Shown here: positions 1 through 8,230 of the stretch, in pieces
Layout: each line of letters opens with the position of its first letter
Numbering within the stretch: the first letter of the stretch is position 1
Source of the DNA: an uncultured Thermoguttaceae bacterium
GTDB taxonomy: Bacteria; Planctomycetota; Planctomycetia; Pirellulales; Thermoguttaceae
Direction of reading: 5' to 3'
Assembly: GCA_938084835.1 (NCBI GenBank)
Contig: CALKER010000007.1
Span: 248,001-312,000 of the forward strand
Length of the DNA stretch: 64,000 bases
Notes under the pieces: model-generated
What the model was told of the DNA's origin: nothing
The model's database searches: none
Seen by the model: only the letters and a program-made list of their open reading frames with translations
Position numbers and translations under genes: made by a program

Positions 1-726
1 TTGGGTGACAAGATGATCCGATTGGAGGTCCATCCCGAATTGTCCGACGGCGAAGTCCGGGAGCTTGCCGGCTTTACCGTTCCCCAAAAGGATATCACTC
101 AGGTGACGACCAACATCCTTGTGCCCCACGGAGCCACGGTGGTCATAGGCGGGTTGATCCGGCACGAGCTCTCTGCCGGCGGTTCACAAATACCAGGACT
201 GGGAAGCCTTCCCTGGATCGGGGCGCTCTTTCGGAATCGATCGGCCCAACAGCTTCGGGAAGAGATCATCGTCTTGATTACCCCTCACATCGTCGACGAT
301 CAGCAGGCGTGGCTGGAAGGACTCGAAGCACGAGAACAGTTTGCCCAGCGCTTCGCCGCGGCATCGGAGGTCCACACCCCTCTTGGTCGACAAAACGTAG
401 CCCGGCGCTTCTACCGATTGGCCGAGGCAGCATGGAATCGCGGCGACTGCCTCCGCGCACGGCGAATGGCCGAGTTGGCCCTGCATTTTGATCCTCAGCT
501 CGAGCAAGCACAGGTCCTCCGCGAGGCCACCTTGTCGCGGTCAGCCCACTGCTACGATTCGCGACAAGGGCCCTCGCCGAGAAATACCCTGCCCCCGAGC
601 CCCAGCGAAGAGGCTTTGCCGAAGACCGGTCCGGTCTTTGTCCTGCCACGTGAGCAGCCGAGCTCCCCCAGTGAGGTAAGGAATGCTGGTTCGATGTCTA
701 TCAGTGTGCCCGTCCACCGCAAGTAA
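1..726 (+). CDS. Secretin C-terminal part (type II/III secretion or pilus outer-membrane pore), 5' truncated
   Basis: The reading frame is open from the first base, so the gene begins before the window. The first ~100 residues carry the conserved secretin C-terminus: an amphipathic strand region ending VPHGATVVIGGLI, then PGLGSLPWIGALFR and REEIIVLITPHIV, which mark the membrane-inserting beta-barrel of GspD/PilQ-type pores. After this come about 135 residues not typical of GspD, partly alpha-helical and TPR-like (a segment rich in Ala/Arg around residues 135-175), then a proline/serine-rich tail. Secretins form the outer-membrane channel of type II secretion, type IV pilus or Tad systems; which one applies cannot be told without the N-terminal domains. 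A TPR lipoprotein starts five bases after its stop, suggesting an operon and perhaps a pilotin-like partner (inference). Confidence 0.85.
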   Translation: MGDKMIRLEVHPELSDGEVRELAGFTVPQKDITQVTTNILVPHGATVVIGGLIRHELSAGGSQIPGLGSLPWIGALFRNRSAQQLREEIIVLITPHIVDDQQAWLEGLEAREQFAQRFAAASEVHTPLGRQNVARRFYRLAEAAWNRGDCLRARRMAELALHFDPQLEQAQVLREATLSRSAHCYDSRQGPSPRNTLPPSPSEEALPKTGPVFVLPREQPSSPSEVRNAGSMSISVPVHRK

Positions 727-730
727 AGGC

Positions 731-1327
731 ATGGCTGAAAGCATGGCCGGCAAAAGGATTCTCCCCATCCCTTTTGGGCGTTTGCTCCAGGCCAAAAAAT
801 TCCTTGCTTGGTGGGCCCTCTTCGCGGTGCTCCTTATGCTCGTAACCACCGGCTGCTCCACGTTGCGTCGGCAAACCCATTCCCCGCCCAAACGAAGCTT
901 ACTTCCCTTCGCAGCTTCCACGTCCCAAGCCTTCAAAGACGACAATGCCGCCTTTGCTGCCGAGTGGGTAGCCGCACAGCGAGATCTTTCCGCGGGAAAT
1001 CCCGCCGCAGCCTGCGAGCGACTTCGCACGCTTGTCGCGAGGCGCCCCCAAGATATTGAAACCCGCCTCCTTTTTTGCGATGCCCTCCTCGCCGCGGGCC
1101 AACCGGCTGAAGCCCTGGCAGCCCTTCAACCTTTGGAAAGTCGTTTCGAGAACGACCCTCGGCTTCATCATCTACTTGGTCTTGTCTATGAGCACTTAGG
1201 TCTTACCGCTCAGGCCCTTGTCCATCACGAAAAGGCCTTGCTCCTTGATCCCGACAATGAGGTGTATTTAGCTTGCTACGAGGGACTCATCGAGGAAGCC
1301 CACCATCGGCGGCTAAACTCGGATTGA
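731..1327 (+). CDS. TPR-repeat lipoprotein
   Basis: The 198-residue protein starts at the ATG just after the secretin stop; a longer in-frame ORF begins upstream at 683 but would overlap the secretin. It has a basic N-terminus, a hydrophobic segment (about residues 24-40) and a lipobox-like TTGC, predicting a lipid-anchored envelope protein. Residues ~75-190 form at least two to three tetratricopeptide-like helices (for example PAEALAALQPLESRFENDP, followed by GLTAQALVHHEKALLLDPD). TPR lipoproteins commonly assist secretin assembly, so a role with the upstream pore is likely but inferred. No enzymatic motif is visible. Confidence 0.75.
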   Translation: MAESMAGKRILPIPFGRLLQAKKFLAWWALFAVLLMLVTTGCSTLRRQTHSPPKRSLLPFAASTSQAFKDDNAAFAAEWVAAQRDLSAGNPAAACERLRTLVARRPQDIETRLLFCDALLAAGQPAEALAALQPLESRFENDPRLHHLLGLVYEHLGLTAQALVHHEKALLLDPDNEVYLACYEGLIEEAHHRRLNSD

Positions 1328-2541
1328 TTACTCTCGGACGCCGCCCCATCGGCTAGTTGGACGAGCGGTGCCCGCGCCGGCGGGAGGCTAGAAGATGATC
1401 CGCAGTCGGCATGCCGCAGAGAGATAGCTTCTGAGATATGGCCTAGGATATGGCCTAAAATCAAGTAAAAAACGGCACCTTAATGAATTGGCGAAATGCG
1501 GGTCCGGTGAGCCTCGTTTTGGTGACACAGGGAATCTCCCGAGTCTCAAGCCTCCATTCTCTATGAGTCGCGATCAGACTCTGGAAGCTACCACCAGATT
1601 CCGCATCCTGCCCTCCTGGCAATCTCGTGGAAATCTCAGCGACCTTACCTTAGGGCCAAATGGCGCAATTCTTACAAATTATGTAACCTATTGTCGGGGT
1701 ATGACGCTCTCGCAGAATGGCCCTGAGCGGATGGGTTAAATGTAGCCGGTCTGTCCCTTTCAGCCCCTTTGCCAAGGTTGTCCCCTGCCTGGGAATTAAA
1801 CGAAATTTGGGCTTACCTGGGGGCAAGAGAAAGTCGCCTATTTCTCGGCCACACCATTTTTGGCCACGGCCTCTCACAAGCCACCAAATCCCAACGGCGA
1901 CCGTGAATCCCCCGCGTCCCAAAATGCTTGCAACCGACTGTCAGGCAGGTTACCACGCCGTGAGTCCGCACCATCAACTGCTAAGATTTCTGAGCTTCGA
2001 CCGTCGCGCTGGAAAAATCGCCACGAATCCGGAGATGTCAATCCACGGGCGCGTTATATAGACCCACCCGTAGGAAGGGGGCGACAAATCACAAGTCGAG
2101 CATCACACGACCAGGTTGGGAAACCTCGCCCAATGTTCAGGCTGGGCTATCGATCAAAAGGTGCCCCCTAACGCTGGTACCGTAGGGACACCGCTTACCG
2201 TAGTGAGATCGCTGCAATCGAGACCTTGAGTCGAGGAGGTCGTAAAACTCCCCGCGCCCCGTAGGAACATCCCTGCCGTAGGGGCTTAAAGTAATCCAAG
2301 CACCGGCGGCGAGAGGACTAGATCAGACCATCCGTTAGAAGGGCATAATGGCATAATGTTTTAAGCGCTGGCTGCGCGATCACCAGGCAAAGCGTTTTTT
2401 CCCTCAAGAAGCCACATAAAATCCAATAAATCCAATAACAGAAAGTAGCAAATACCAAATCCAGCAACAGAAAAAGTACAAAAAAATTACAGAAAAGTAT
2501 ATCCCAATAGTTAAGACAATCGAGAAGCGAAAGGGTTATCT
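1328..2541. other. 1.2-kb non-coding gap with short repeats
   Basis: No convincing gene is present; the ORFs found here have unnatural composition and no ribosome binding site. Two repeat patterns are visible: five copies of CCGTAG(G) between 2067 and 2284, and imperfect A-rich direct repeats (AAATCCAAT type) at 2419-2475 just before ubiE. A GGCATAAT direct repeat lies near 2343-2360. Confidence 0.6.
2067..2284. repeat. Cluster of CCGTAGG-type short repeats
   Basis: The heptamer CCGTAGG or a one-base variant occurs near 2068, 2180, 2198, 2259 and 2277, all on the plus strand. The spacing is irregular. Its function is unknown. Confidence 0.45.
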
Positions 2542-3279
2542 TTGGCTAGCCAGGCGGTCGATTTAGAACTGCTGCAGAAATCCCCCGAAAAAGTCCGCCG
2601 AATGTTCGCGGAAGTAGCCCGGCGCTACGACCTCCTCAACCATCTTTTGTCGTTGGGGATGGACGTCCGGTGGCGGCGAGTGGCGGCCCGGCTCGCCCCC
2701 CGACCCTTGGTGGGGCCGGTCCTTGACGTCTGCTGCGGCACGGGAGATCTGGCCCTGGCGTATTGGCGGGCTTCGGCCCAGCGCGCCCAGATAGCAGGGG
2801 TAGACTTTTGTCGCCAGATGATTGACATCGCCCAGCGGAAAAGTTCCCGGCTGAGAATCACTCCCCCTCCCTTATGGATGTTGGCCGACGCGCTTAACCT
2901 CCCGTTTGTCGATGGAAGTTTTCAGGTGGTTTGCGTGGCTTTTGGAATCCGTAATGTCGCCGATCCCCAAAAGGCCCTGCGAGAAATGACGCGGGTGTGC
3001 CAACCCGGTGGTCAGGTGGCAGTGCTTGAATTTTCCCTACCGCAGTCATCCGTCATCCGCAGCGTGTACTTTTGGTACTTTCGTCGCGTGCTACCCCGGA
3101 TTGGAAATGTCGTTTCGCATAACCGCAGCAATGCGTATGGATATCTGCCGGCTAGCGTGATCGAGTTTGCGACCGGCGAAGCCTTTCTGAGGCAAATGGC
3201 TGCTGTGGGACTTCACAACCTGACCATGAGGCCACTTACCTGGGGAATTGCAACGATTTACCGGGGAACTAAACCATAA
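2542..3279 (+). CDS. ubiE: Demethylmenaquinone/ubiquinone C-methyltransferase
   Basis: A 245-residue class I SAM-dependent methyltransferase of the UbiE/MenG family, which methylates the quinone ring in the last step of menaquinone (or ubiquinone) synthesis at the cytoplasmic membrane. The N-terminal signature VRRMFAEVARRYDLLNHLLS (residues 13-32) is diagnostic. SAM motif I is VLDVCCGTGDLA; later motifs include FGIRNVADPQKALREMTRV and the C-terminal GIATIYRGTKP. The start is a TTG matching the usual N-terminus length; the upstream region is very A-rich and no strong Shine-Dalgarno is seen. It precedes UbiX- and UbiA-type genes on the same strand. Because the phylum makes menaquinone, the MenG/MqnG role is more likely than ubiquinone synthesis (inference). 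Confidence 0.93.
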   Translation: MASQAVDLELLQKSPEKVRRMFAEVARRYDLLNHLLSLGMDVRWRRVAARLAPRPLVGPVLDVCCGTGDLALAYWRASAQRAQIAGVDFCRQMIDIAQRKSSRLRITPPPLWMLADALNLPFVDGSFQVVCVAFGIRNVADPQKALREMTRVCQPGGQVAVLEFSLPQSSVIRSVYFWYFRRVLPRIGNVVSHNRSNAYGYLPASVIEFATGEAFLRQMAAVGLHNLTMRPLTWGIATIYRGTKP

Positions 3280-3421
3280 AGAAGCCCTCAGGTGCGATCC
3301 CGTGGCATCGCGTTGCTCCCCAACCACTTCGCGGGATAATCGCGATAATGGGAGCAGAATTTTTGCTTAACAATGTTGTGGAACTACTAGGGATTAATAA
3401 GCTGGTATTATTAGCCTCGAC

Positions 3422-4186
3422 ATGTCCTTAGGAACACCGTGGCAAAGCCTCCCCAGTGAGAACGCAGCCCGACGATTCGTGCTTGCGATAACCGGGGCCA
3501 GTGGAGCCCTGTATGGCCTCCGACTTTTAGACATCCTCCTTGAGGCCGGGCACCAAGTGGATGTGGTGATAAGCCCCGCCGGCCGCGATGTTATCGAACA
3601 AGAGGTGGGGCTTGCCATTGACTTTCACAAACTTGACCCGTCACCGATCCTCTCGTGGCTGAGGGACAACTTTGGTGCCCAACGCAAGACCGAGCCGCAG
3701 CACCTCTGCCACAAGCCTAGTCCAATGCAGGCTTCTTCTGCGGGCAGTAAGGACAAGGTCGGACCGCTCCAACTGTGGCACTTTGAAGATTGGGGATCGC
3801 CTTTAGCAAGTGGGTCGGCAGTCCGTGATGCCATGGTGATTTGCCCCTGCTCGGTGGCTACGCTAGCAGCCGTTGTGCACGGGATGGCCGATAACCTCAT
3901 TCGCCGGGCGGCCGAGGTCCACCTCAAGGAACACCGCCCCCTCATCGTTGTCCCGCGAGAAACACCGCTCTCCGCGATTCAGCTTCGTAATCTCTATCGT
4001 GCCGCCAAGCTGGGAATCGTAGTTCTACCGGCAATGCCGGGATTTTATCACCATCCCCAAAGCGTGATGGACCTAGTTGACTTCGTGGTGGCCCGGGTGT
4101 GCGATCATCTACGAGTGACACATCAACTGGTGGAGAGATGGCCGGGGAGAACATCACTGCCGCAACATCACCGTCGAAGTTTGTGA
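3422..4186 (+). CDS. ubiX: UbiX-type flavin prenyltransferase
   Basis: A 254-residue member of the UbiX/Pad1 family, which joins dimethylallyl phosphate to FMN to make the prenyl-FMN cofactor used by UbiD decarboxylases. The FMN-binding GASGALYG motif lies at residues 25-32. Later family motifs are MVICPCSVATLAAVVHGMAD, then PLIVVPRETPLS and the final GFYHHPQ. Typical UbiX is about 190-210 residues. Here there is a short N-terminal extension and an insertion of about 40 residues (roughly 78-118, rich in Q/H/K/S) between the second and third strands. It sits 142 bp after ubiE and overlaps the coding start of the UbiA-type gene. In the futalosine menaquinone route a UbiX/UbiD pair decarboxylates the intermediate; the UbiD partner is not in this window. 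Confidence 0.92.
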   Translation: MSLGTPWQSLPSENAARRFVLAITGASGALYGLRLLDILLEAGHQVDVVISPAGRDVIEQEVGLAIDFHKLDPSPILSWLRDNFGAQRKTEPQHLCHKPSPMQASSAGSKDKVGPLQLWHFEDWGSPLASGSAVRDAMVICPCSVATLAAVVHGMADNLIRRAAEVHLKEHRPLIVVPRETPLSAIQLRNLYRAAKLGIVVLPAMPGFYHHPQSVMDLVDFVVARVCDHLRVTHQLVERWPGRTSLPQHHRRSL

Positions 4187-5088
4187 TGGTGGTCCGCAAC
4201 ACAGCGCGTGGGATCCGGCATTTGCTGGAGCTCATTCGCTTTAGCCACACCGTCTTTGCCTTGCCTTTTGCAGTGCTGTCGGCGGCGATGGCGATCGCGC
4301 TCTCCGTTGAAAAAGGAGCTCCGGGGCTTCCGCCGGTGCGGCACTTACTGGGAATACTTCTGTGTATGGTATTTGCCCGAAGTGCCGCTATGGCCTTCAA
4401 TCGCCTCGCCGATCGTCACCTCGATGCACTTAATCCCCGCACGGCCCAGCGTCACCTGCCCCAGGGGGTGCTATCGGTTCGGACGGTAGTAGTTTTCACC
4501 GTTTTGTGTGCCATCGGTTTTGGGGCGAGCACCCTACTTTTTTTACCAGAAAACCGTATTCCACTGTACGCATGTATACCAGTGCTTCTGTACCTTTTTG
4601 CCTATAGCTACACAAAGCGACTGACCGTGTGGACACATTTTTGGCTTGGTGGGGCGTTGGCGTTGGCTCCCCTCGGCGCATGGGTGGCTTTAAGGGCCGA
4701 GATCGTCCCTGCACCGATTGTTCTGGCCATCGCCGTTATGCTCTGGGTGGCTGGGTTCGATATAATTTACGCTTGCCAAGATATTCCGTTTGATCGAGCC
4801 CACGGTTTGAAAAGTCTGCCCGCGTGGCTTGGTGCCGCACCCGCTTTGCGGATCGCGGCCGGCTGCCACTTCCTCATGGTTGTCACGTTGGTTTTCCTGC
4901 CGGCTGTCTTTCCCCTCTTCGGAGCTGTTTACTATTTAGGGCTCGCCGGCATTGCTTCCGTGTTGTGGATAGAGCATTCCTTGGTTCGACCAGACGACCT
5001 CAGCCGTGTCAACCAAGCGTTCTTCCACGCCAATGCCGTAGTGAGTGTGGGCCTTTTAGCGATTGGTATTGTGGAACTGCTTCTTTAG
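4138..5088 (+). CDS. UbiA-family polyprenyltransferase (4-hydroxybenzoate / MqnP-like)
   Basis: A 316-residue integral membrane prenyltransferase with about eight hydrophobic helices. The two aspartate-rich Mg-prenyl-diphosphate sites are visible: NRLADRHLDALNPRT in the first half and YACQDIPFDRAHGLKSLP in the second. The YxxQDxxFD-GLxSxP form is typical of the 4-hydroxybenzoate octaprenyltransferase/MqnP branch rather than MenA. ATG 4138 was chosen because GGAGAG precedes it closely; an in-frame GTG at 4099 is possible. Either start overlaps the 3' end of ubiX, implying translational coupling. A 15-bp perfect palindrome centred at 5118 (AAGCCCA/TGGGCTT) lies between this gene and the convergent VanZ gene and may be a weak bidirectional terminator. 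Confidence 0.88.
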   Translation: MAGENITAATSPSKFVMVVRNTARGIRHLLELIRFSHTVFALPFAVLSAAMAIALSVEKGAPGLPPVRHLLGILLCMVFARSAAMAFNRLADRHLDALNPRTAQRHLPQGVLSVRTVVVFTVLCAIGFGASTLLFLPENRIPLYACIPVLLYLFAYSYTKRLTVWTHFWLGGALALAPLGAWVALRAEIVPAPIVLAIAVMLWVAGFDIIYACQDIPFDRAHGLKSLPAWLGAAPALRIAAGCHFLMVVTLVFLPAVFPLFGAVYYLGLAGIASVLWIEHSLVRPDDLSRVNQAFFHANAVVSVGLLAIGIVELLL

Positions 5089-5183
5089 ACTCGCACGCCC
5101 CTGGCCAGTCAAGCCCACTGGGCTTAAGTGCTGAAGCACATTCCCCTTAGGCCATTCCTTCCACCGTTTTTTGAGGCCGATCC

Positions 5184-5606
5184 TCAATCGCGCCTCGTCA
5201 AGTTTTTGCCCCTTACTATTTTCGACCACGGGACCTGAAAGACCCCCAACCCAGCAGCCATCCCTGCCACATTGGCGATAAGGTCCAGCGGATCGAAGAT
5301 ACGTGAGGGCACCAACGTTTGGGCCAACTCCGTCATTACGGCATAGGCGCACAGCACAGCTGCCAAGGCTAAAGGCCGTCTAAACCATCCGGCCCAGTGG
5401 ATAAGCATGGCCAGAAGGGCAAATGCGAAGAAATGTTCCAGTCGATCGGCGCCTTCGGGAAGTTCGCGTCCCCACACACTGAGTCGACCCCAGCGAGGTC
5501 CCACAAGAACCACCGTTAGAGCCGTCCAATAACCGGCAGCCATCGCCTGGGCCAAAAGCCGCTCCGCAGAGAGCCCACACACCCGCAAGAACCGGCCCTT
5601 TCCCAC
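5184..5606 (-). CDS. VanZ-like membrane protein
   Basis: A 140-residue protein with about four hydrophobic helices. It has the VanZ-family pattern: an Asp/His-containing segment before a helix (DRLEHFFAFALLAMLIHW), then TELAQTLVPSRIFDPLDLIANVAGMAAG with the conserved acidic residue in ELAQ and the DxxxN helix. The start is a GTG. VanZ relatives are membrane proteins of uncertain function, first seen in a teicoplanin-resistance cluster. Here it is the last gene of a minus-strand run behind the acyl carrier protein and the acyl-CoA synthetase, 41 bp after the former. A role in lipid or envelope metabolism is only suggested by these neighbours. Confidence 0.75.
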   Translation of the reverse strand: MGKGRFLRVCGLSAERLLAQAMAAGYWTALTVVLVGPRWGRLSVWGRELPEGADRLEHFFAFALLAMLIHWAGWFRRPLALAAVLCAYAVMTELAQTLVPSRIFDPLDLIANVAGMAAGLGVFQVPWSKIVRGKNLTRRD

Positions 5607-5647
5607 CTCGGCACCGCTTCCTTTAAATCCCGGCAGCCGGAGCCCGC

Positions 5648-5893
5648 TTATTTGTTGACGTACTTTGCGATAAACTCCACCGCTTCTCCCACGGTCTTTA
5701 CGCCCAGAGCGGCTTCTCGATCCATTTCGATCTGGAATTCCTCCTCAAAGGCGTCCACAAGCTGCACCGACTGAGAGCTATCGGCACCGAGATCGAAAAC
5801 GAAGTGGTGCTCTGGCAGAATTTCCTCTTCGCCTACAGAAAGGACACGACTGACCACTTGCTTAACCCGCCGTTCGATTTCGCTTCGTTCCAC
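5648..5893 (-). CDS. Acyl carrier protein
   Basis: An 81-residue acidic four-helix protein of the ACP/PCP family. The phosphopantetheine attachment site is FDLGADSSQSVQLVDAFEEEF, with the serine directly after Asp as acceptor. The usual DSL is DSS here, so the canonical leucine is replaced. The start is the GTG preceded by GGAGGAG at six bases; a longer ORF upstream (to 5995) lacks homology. It lies between an ADP-forming acyl-CoA synthetase and a VanZ-like gene, not in a fatty-acid synthesis (fab) cluster, so it is probably a specialised rather than housekeeping carrier (inference). Confidence 0.88.
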   Translation of the reverse strand: MERSEIERRVKQVVSRVLSVGEEEILPEHHFVFDLGADSSQSVQLVDAFEEEFQIEMDREAALGVKTVGEAVEFIAKYVNK

Positions 5894-6070
5894 TGTCAAC
5901 TCCTCCACAACTCCAAACCAAAGTGACAATTTGGGAATTTCCGCTTGTGCCCTCTTTGATTTACCCGCAGGTCGGTCGTCGAAAAGTTTCACCACATTCC
6001 GGGTTCATGAGCCCCGGCAGCAAGCCCGAAAAATTCCTCGCCCACATCCCAACAGCTCGGGGGGCAATTC

Positions 6071-8230
6071 TTAAGCCAAGACGATCCTCGCATCGGCCAC
6101 GCCATAACCGCATCCTACCGGCCCTACAATAACTGGGTTGAGATCCAGCTCGGCGATGCGGGGGCAATCCTCCAATAATTGGCCTACACGTAACACGGCG
6201 TCGACAAATGCATCGACATCCCCGGGCTTTTGGCCGCGGAGTCCACTTAAAAGCTTTTCTGCCTTGGTCTGGCCCAGGAGGGCCCGTACCTGCCGCCGGG
6301 TAGAAGGAGCGAGGGCAAATCCCACAGCCTGCCACAGCTCCACATAAATCCCGCCCAAGCCCACCATAAGTACCGGACCGAACGACTGATCCCGTTTCCC
6401 GCCAATTATCAATTCATACCCCGGCGGAATCATGCGGCGAATGATAATTCCATCGAAGCGGGCGCCGGGCACTGCCCGCTCCAAACGCTCCCTCAACAGG
6501 TCAAATCCACGTTGGACCTCCTCGGGCGAAGCGATGTCAAGCAACACTCCCCCGATTTCCGTTTTGTGGACAACTGCCGGACTTTGCAGCCGTAACACCA
6601 CCGGATACCCAATCTGCTCGGCCGCAGCCACTGCTTCCTCGGCACTGGTGCACAGCCGATACGGTGGGAGCTGAAGACCGTACAAGGCCAGTAGGGCCAG
6701 GGCCTCAGTCTCGGGCATTAGCCCGGGGGAAAGTTTATCCACAAGCTGCCGGGCCCGGCGGCGGTTTTCCTCCGGAATTTCCGGGGCGCCATCTTCGAGG
6801 GGAGTCTCGCGCCAGCGAATCACCTGCTGCAGATGGGCCATGGCTCGCACGGCATCTTCCGGTTGGCGGTAATGGGGCACTCCGGCTTCCTCCAATCGCG
6901 CCACAGCCGGCGCTACATCGACACCACCCATAAAGCTGGCCGTGATCGGTTTGGGAGGTTGCTGAGCTTCTTTACAGACCACCTCGGCCACCGCCATGAT
7001 ATCGGTCATCGACTGCGGCGTGAGGATCACCACAAGCTGGTCGATCTGCGGGTCGGCAAGCACGGCCTCGATGGCGGCCTGATAGCGCTCGGCACGAGCA
7101 TCACCAATTACATCCACAGGATTGGACATATTGGCCGTGGCAGGCAAGTGGCGCTTGAGCTTGGCTCGCGTCTCCTCGCCCAAGGGCGGAACCTCCAAAC
7201 CGTCGCGGATGGCCGCGTCGGTAGCCAGCACCCCCGGTCCTCCCGCATTTGTGACAATTCCCAAACGAGGTCCTCGAACCAAGGGTTGGTTCGTATACAG
7301 TACAGCTGTATCGAAAAGCTCTTCCAACGATTCGACGCGAACGATCCCTGCTGCGGCAAAAGCAGCCTCGCAGATAGCGTCTTCGGTGACCATGGCACCG
7401 GTGTGGCTGCTGGCTGCAGCCGCACCCCGAGTAGTACGAGCCCCTTTGATCATTAGAATCGGTTTCGCGTTTGGTCCCCGAGTGATCCGGCGCGCTACCT
7501 CCACCAACCGACGCCCTTCGGCAACCTCCTCCAAGTACACAAGAATGATTGAAGTTTGTGGATCATCCGCGAGGTATTCCAGGAGGTCTATTTCCGAAAC
7601 AACCGCCTTGTTACCAAAGCTGACGAATTTGGAAAAACCGATATGCCGCTGCCGGGCATAGTCGAGGATTGCCGTACAAAGGGCCCCTGATTGGCTTAAC
7701 ATGGCGATCGGTCCGGGCTGAGGCATGGCGCGGGCAAACGAGGCGTTGAGCCGCACCACGGGATCAGGGTTGATCACTCCCAGGCAATTTGGGCCAATCA
7801 ATGTGATGTTGTATTGCCGGCACAGCTCTTTGACCCGCTCTTCCCGACGGCGTCCCTCCACGCCTACCTCCCGAAAACCGGCAGAGATCACAATCGCCGC
7901 GGGGATACCCCTCTGGCCACACTGTTCCAGTGCCCGATCCACCACCTCGGCCGGAAAAACAATCACCGCCAGATCGACCGCCTCCGGTAGATCTAACACA
8001 TAACGATACGCCGGTACACCATCTATGGACTTCTTACCCGGCGCCACTGCGTACAGCCGGCCCTGATACCCAGACTTTACGATGTTGGCCAAAATATCGT
8101 ACGGTACCGTCCCCGGCGTATTGGTCGCACCGACCACGGCAATACTTTTCGGGTAAAAGACCGCATCAAGACGCATCTTCGCCCAAGTCACCCGAGCTTG
8201 ATCCGTTGCCACTAACTCTGTAGTCACCAA
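6071..8230 (-). CDS. Acyl/acetyl-CoA synthetase, ADP-forming (fused alpha-beta)
   Basis: A 719-residue fusion of the two subunits of nucleoside-diphosphate-forming acyl-CoA synthetases, which interconvert acyl-CoA + ADP + Pi with acid + CoA + ATP. Residues ~20-150 are a Rossmann CoA-binding domain (AVVGATNTPG). Residues ~150-460 are succinyl-CoA-ligase-like, with LSQSGAL (178-184) and the phospho-histidine in SSHTGAM (His276). The last ~220 residues are an ATP-grasp domain (GYPVVLRLQSPAVVHKTEIGG). The start is TTG, with AAGGAG four bases upstream; a GTG follows directly. Substrate cannot be read from sequence. It heads a minus-strand set with the ACP gene (177 bp downstream) and VanZ, suggesting use of a non-standard acyl group (inference). 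Confidence 0.9.
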   Translation of the reverse strand: MVTTELVATDQARVTWAKMRLDAVFYPKSIAVVGATNTPGTVPYDILANIVKSGYQGRLYAVAPGKKSIDGVPAYRYVLDLPEAVDLAVIVFPAEVVDRALEQCGQRGIPAAIVISAGFREVGVEGRRREERVKELCRQYNITLIGPNCLGVINPDPVVRLNASFARAMPQPGPIAMLSQSGALCTAILDYARQRHIGFSKFVSFGNKAVVSEIDLLEYLADDPQTSIILVYLEEVAEGRRLVEVARRITRGPNAKPILMIKGARTTRGAAAASSHTGAMVTEDAICEAAFAAAGIVRVESLEELFDTAVLYTNQPLVRGPRLGIVTNAGGPGVLATDAAIRDGLEVPPLGEETRAKLKRHLPATANMSNPVDVIGDARAERYQAAIEAVLADPQIDQLVVILTPQSMTDIMAVAEVVCKEAQQPPKPITASFMGGVDVAPAVARLEEAGVPHYRQPEDAVRAMAHLQQVIRWRETPLEDGAPEIPEENRRRARQLVDKLSPGLMPETEALALLALYGLQLPPYRLCTSAEEAVAAAEQIGYPVVLRLQSPAVVHKTEIGGVLLDIASPEEVQRGFDLLRERLERAVPGARFDGIIIRRMIPPGYELIIGGKRDQSFGPVLMVGLGGIYVELWQAVGFALAPSTRRQVRALLGQTKAEKLLSGLRGQKPGDVDAFVDAVLRVGQLLEDCPRIAELDLNPVIVGPVGCGYGVADARIVLA

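Noticed and set aside
3942-4400. Long ORFs antisense to or out of frame with clear genes across the window (for example in the ubiX/ubiA region)
   Set aside because: They mirror codon bias of the real genes on the other strand and carry no family motifs.
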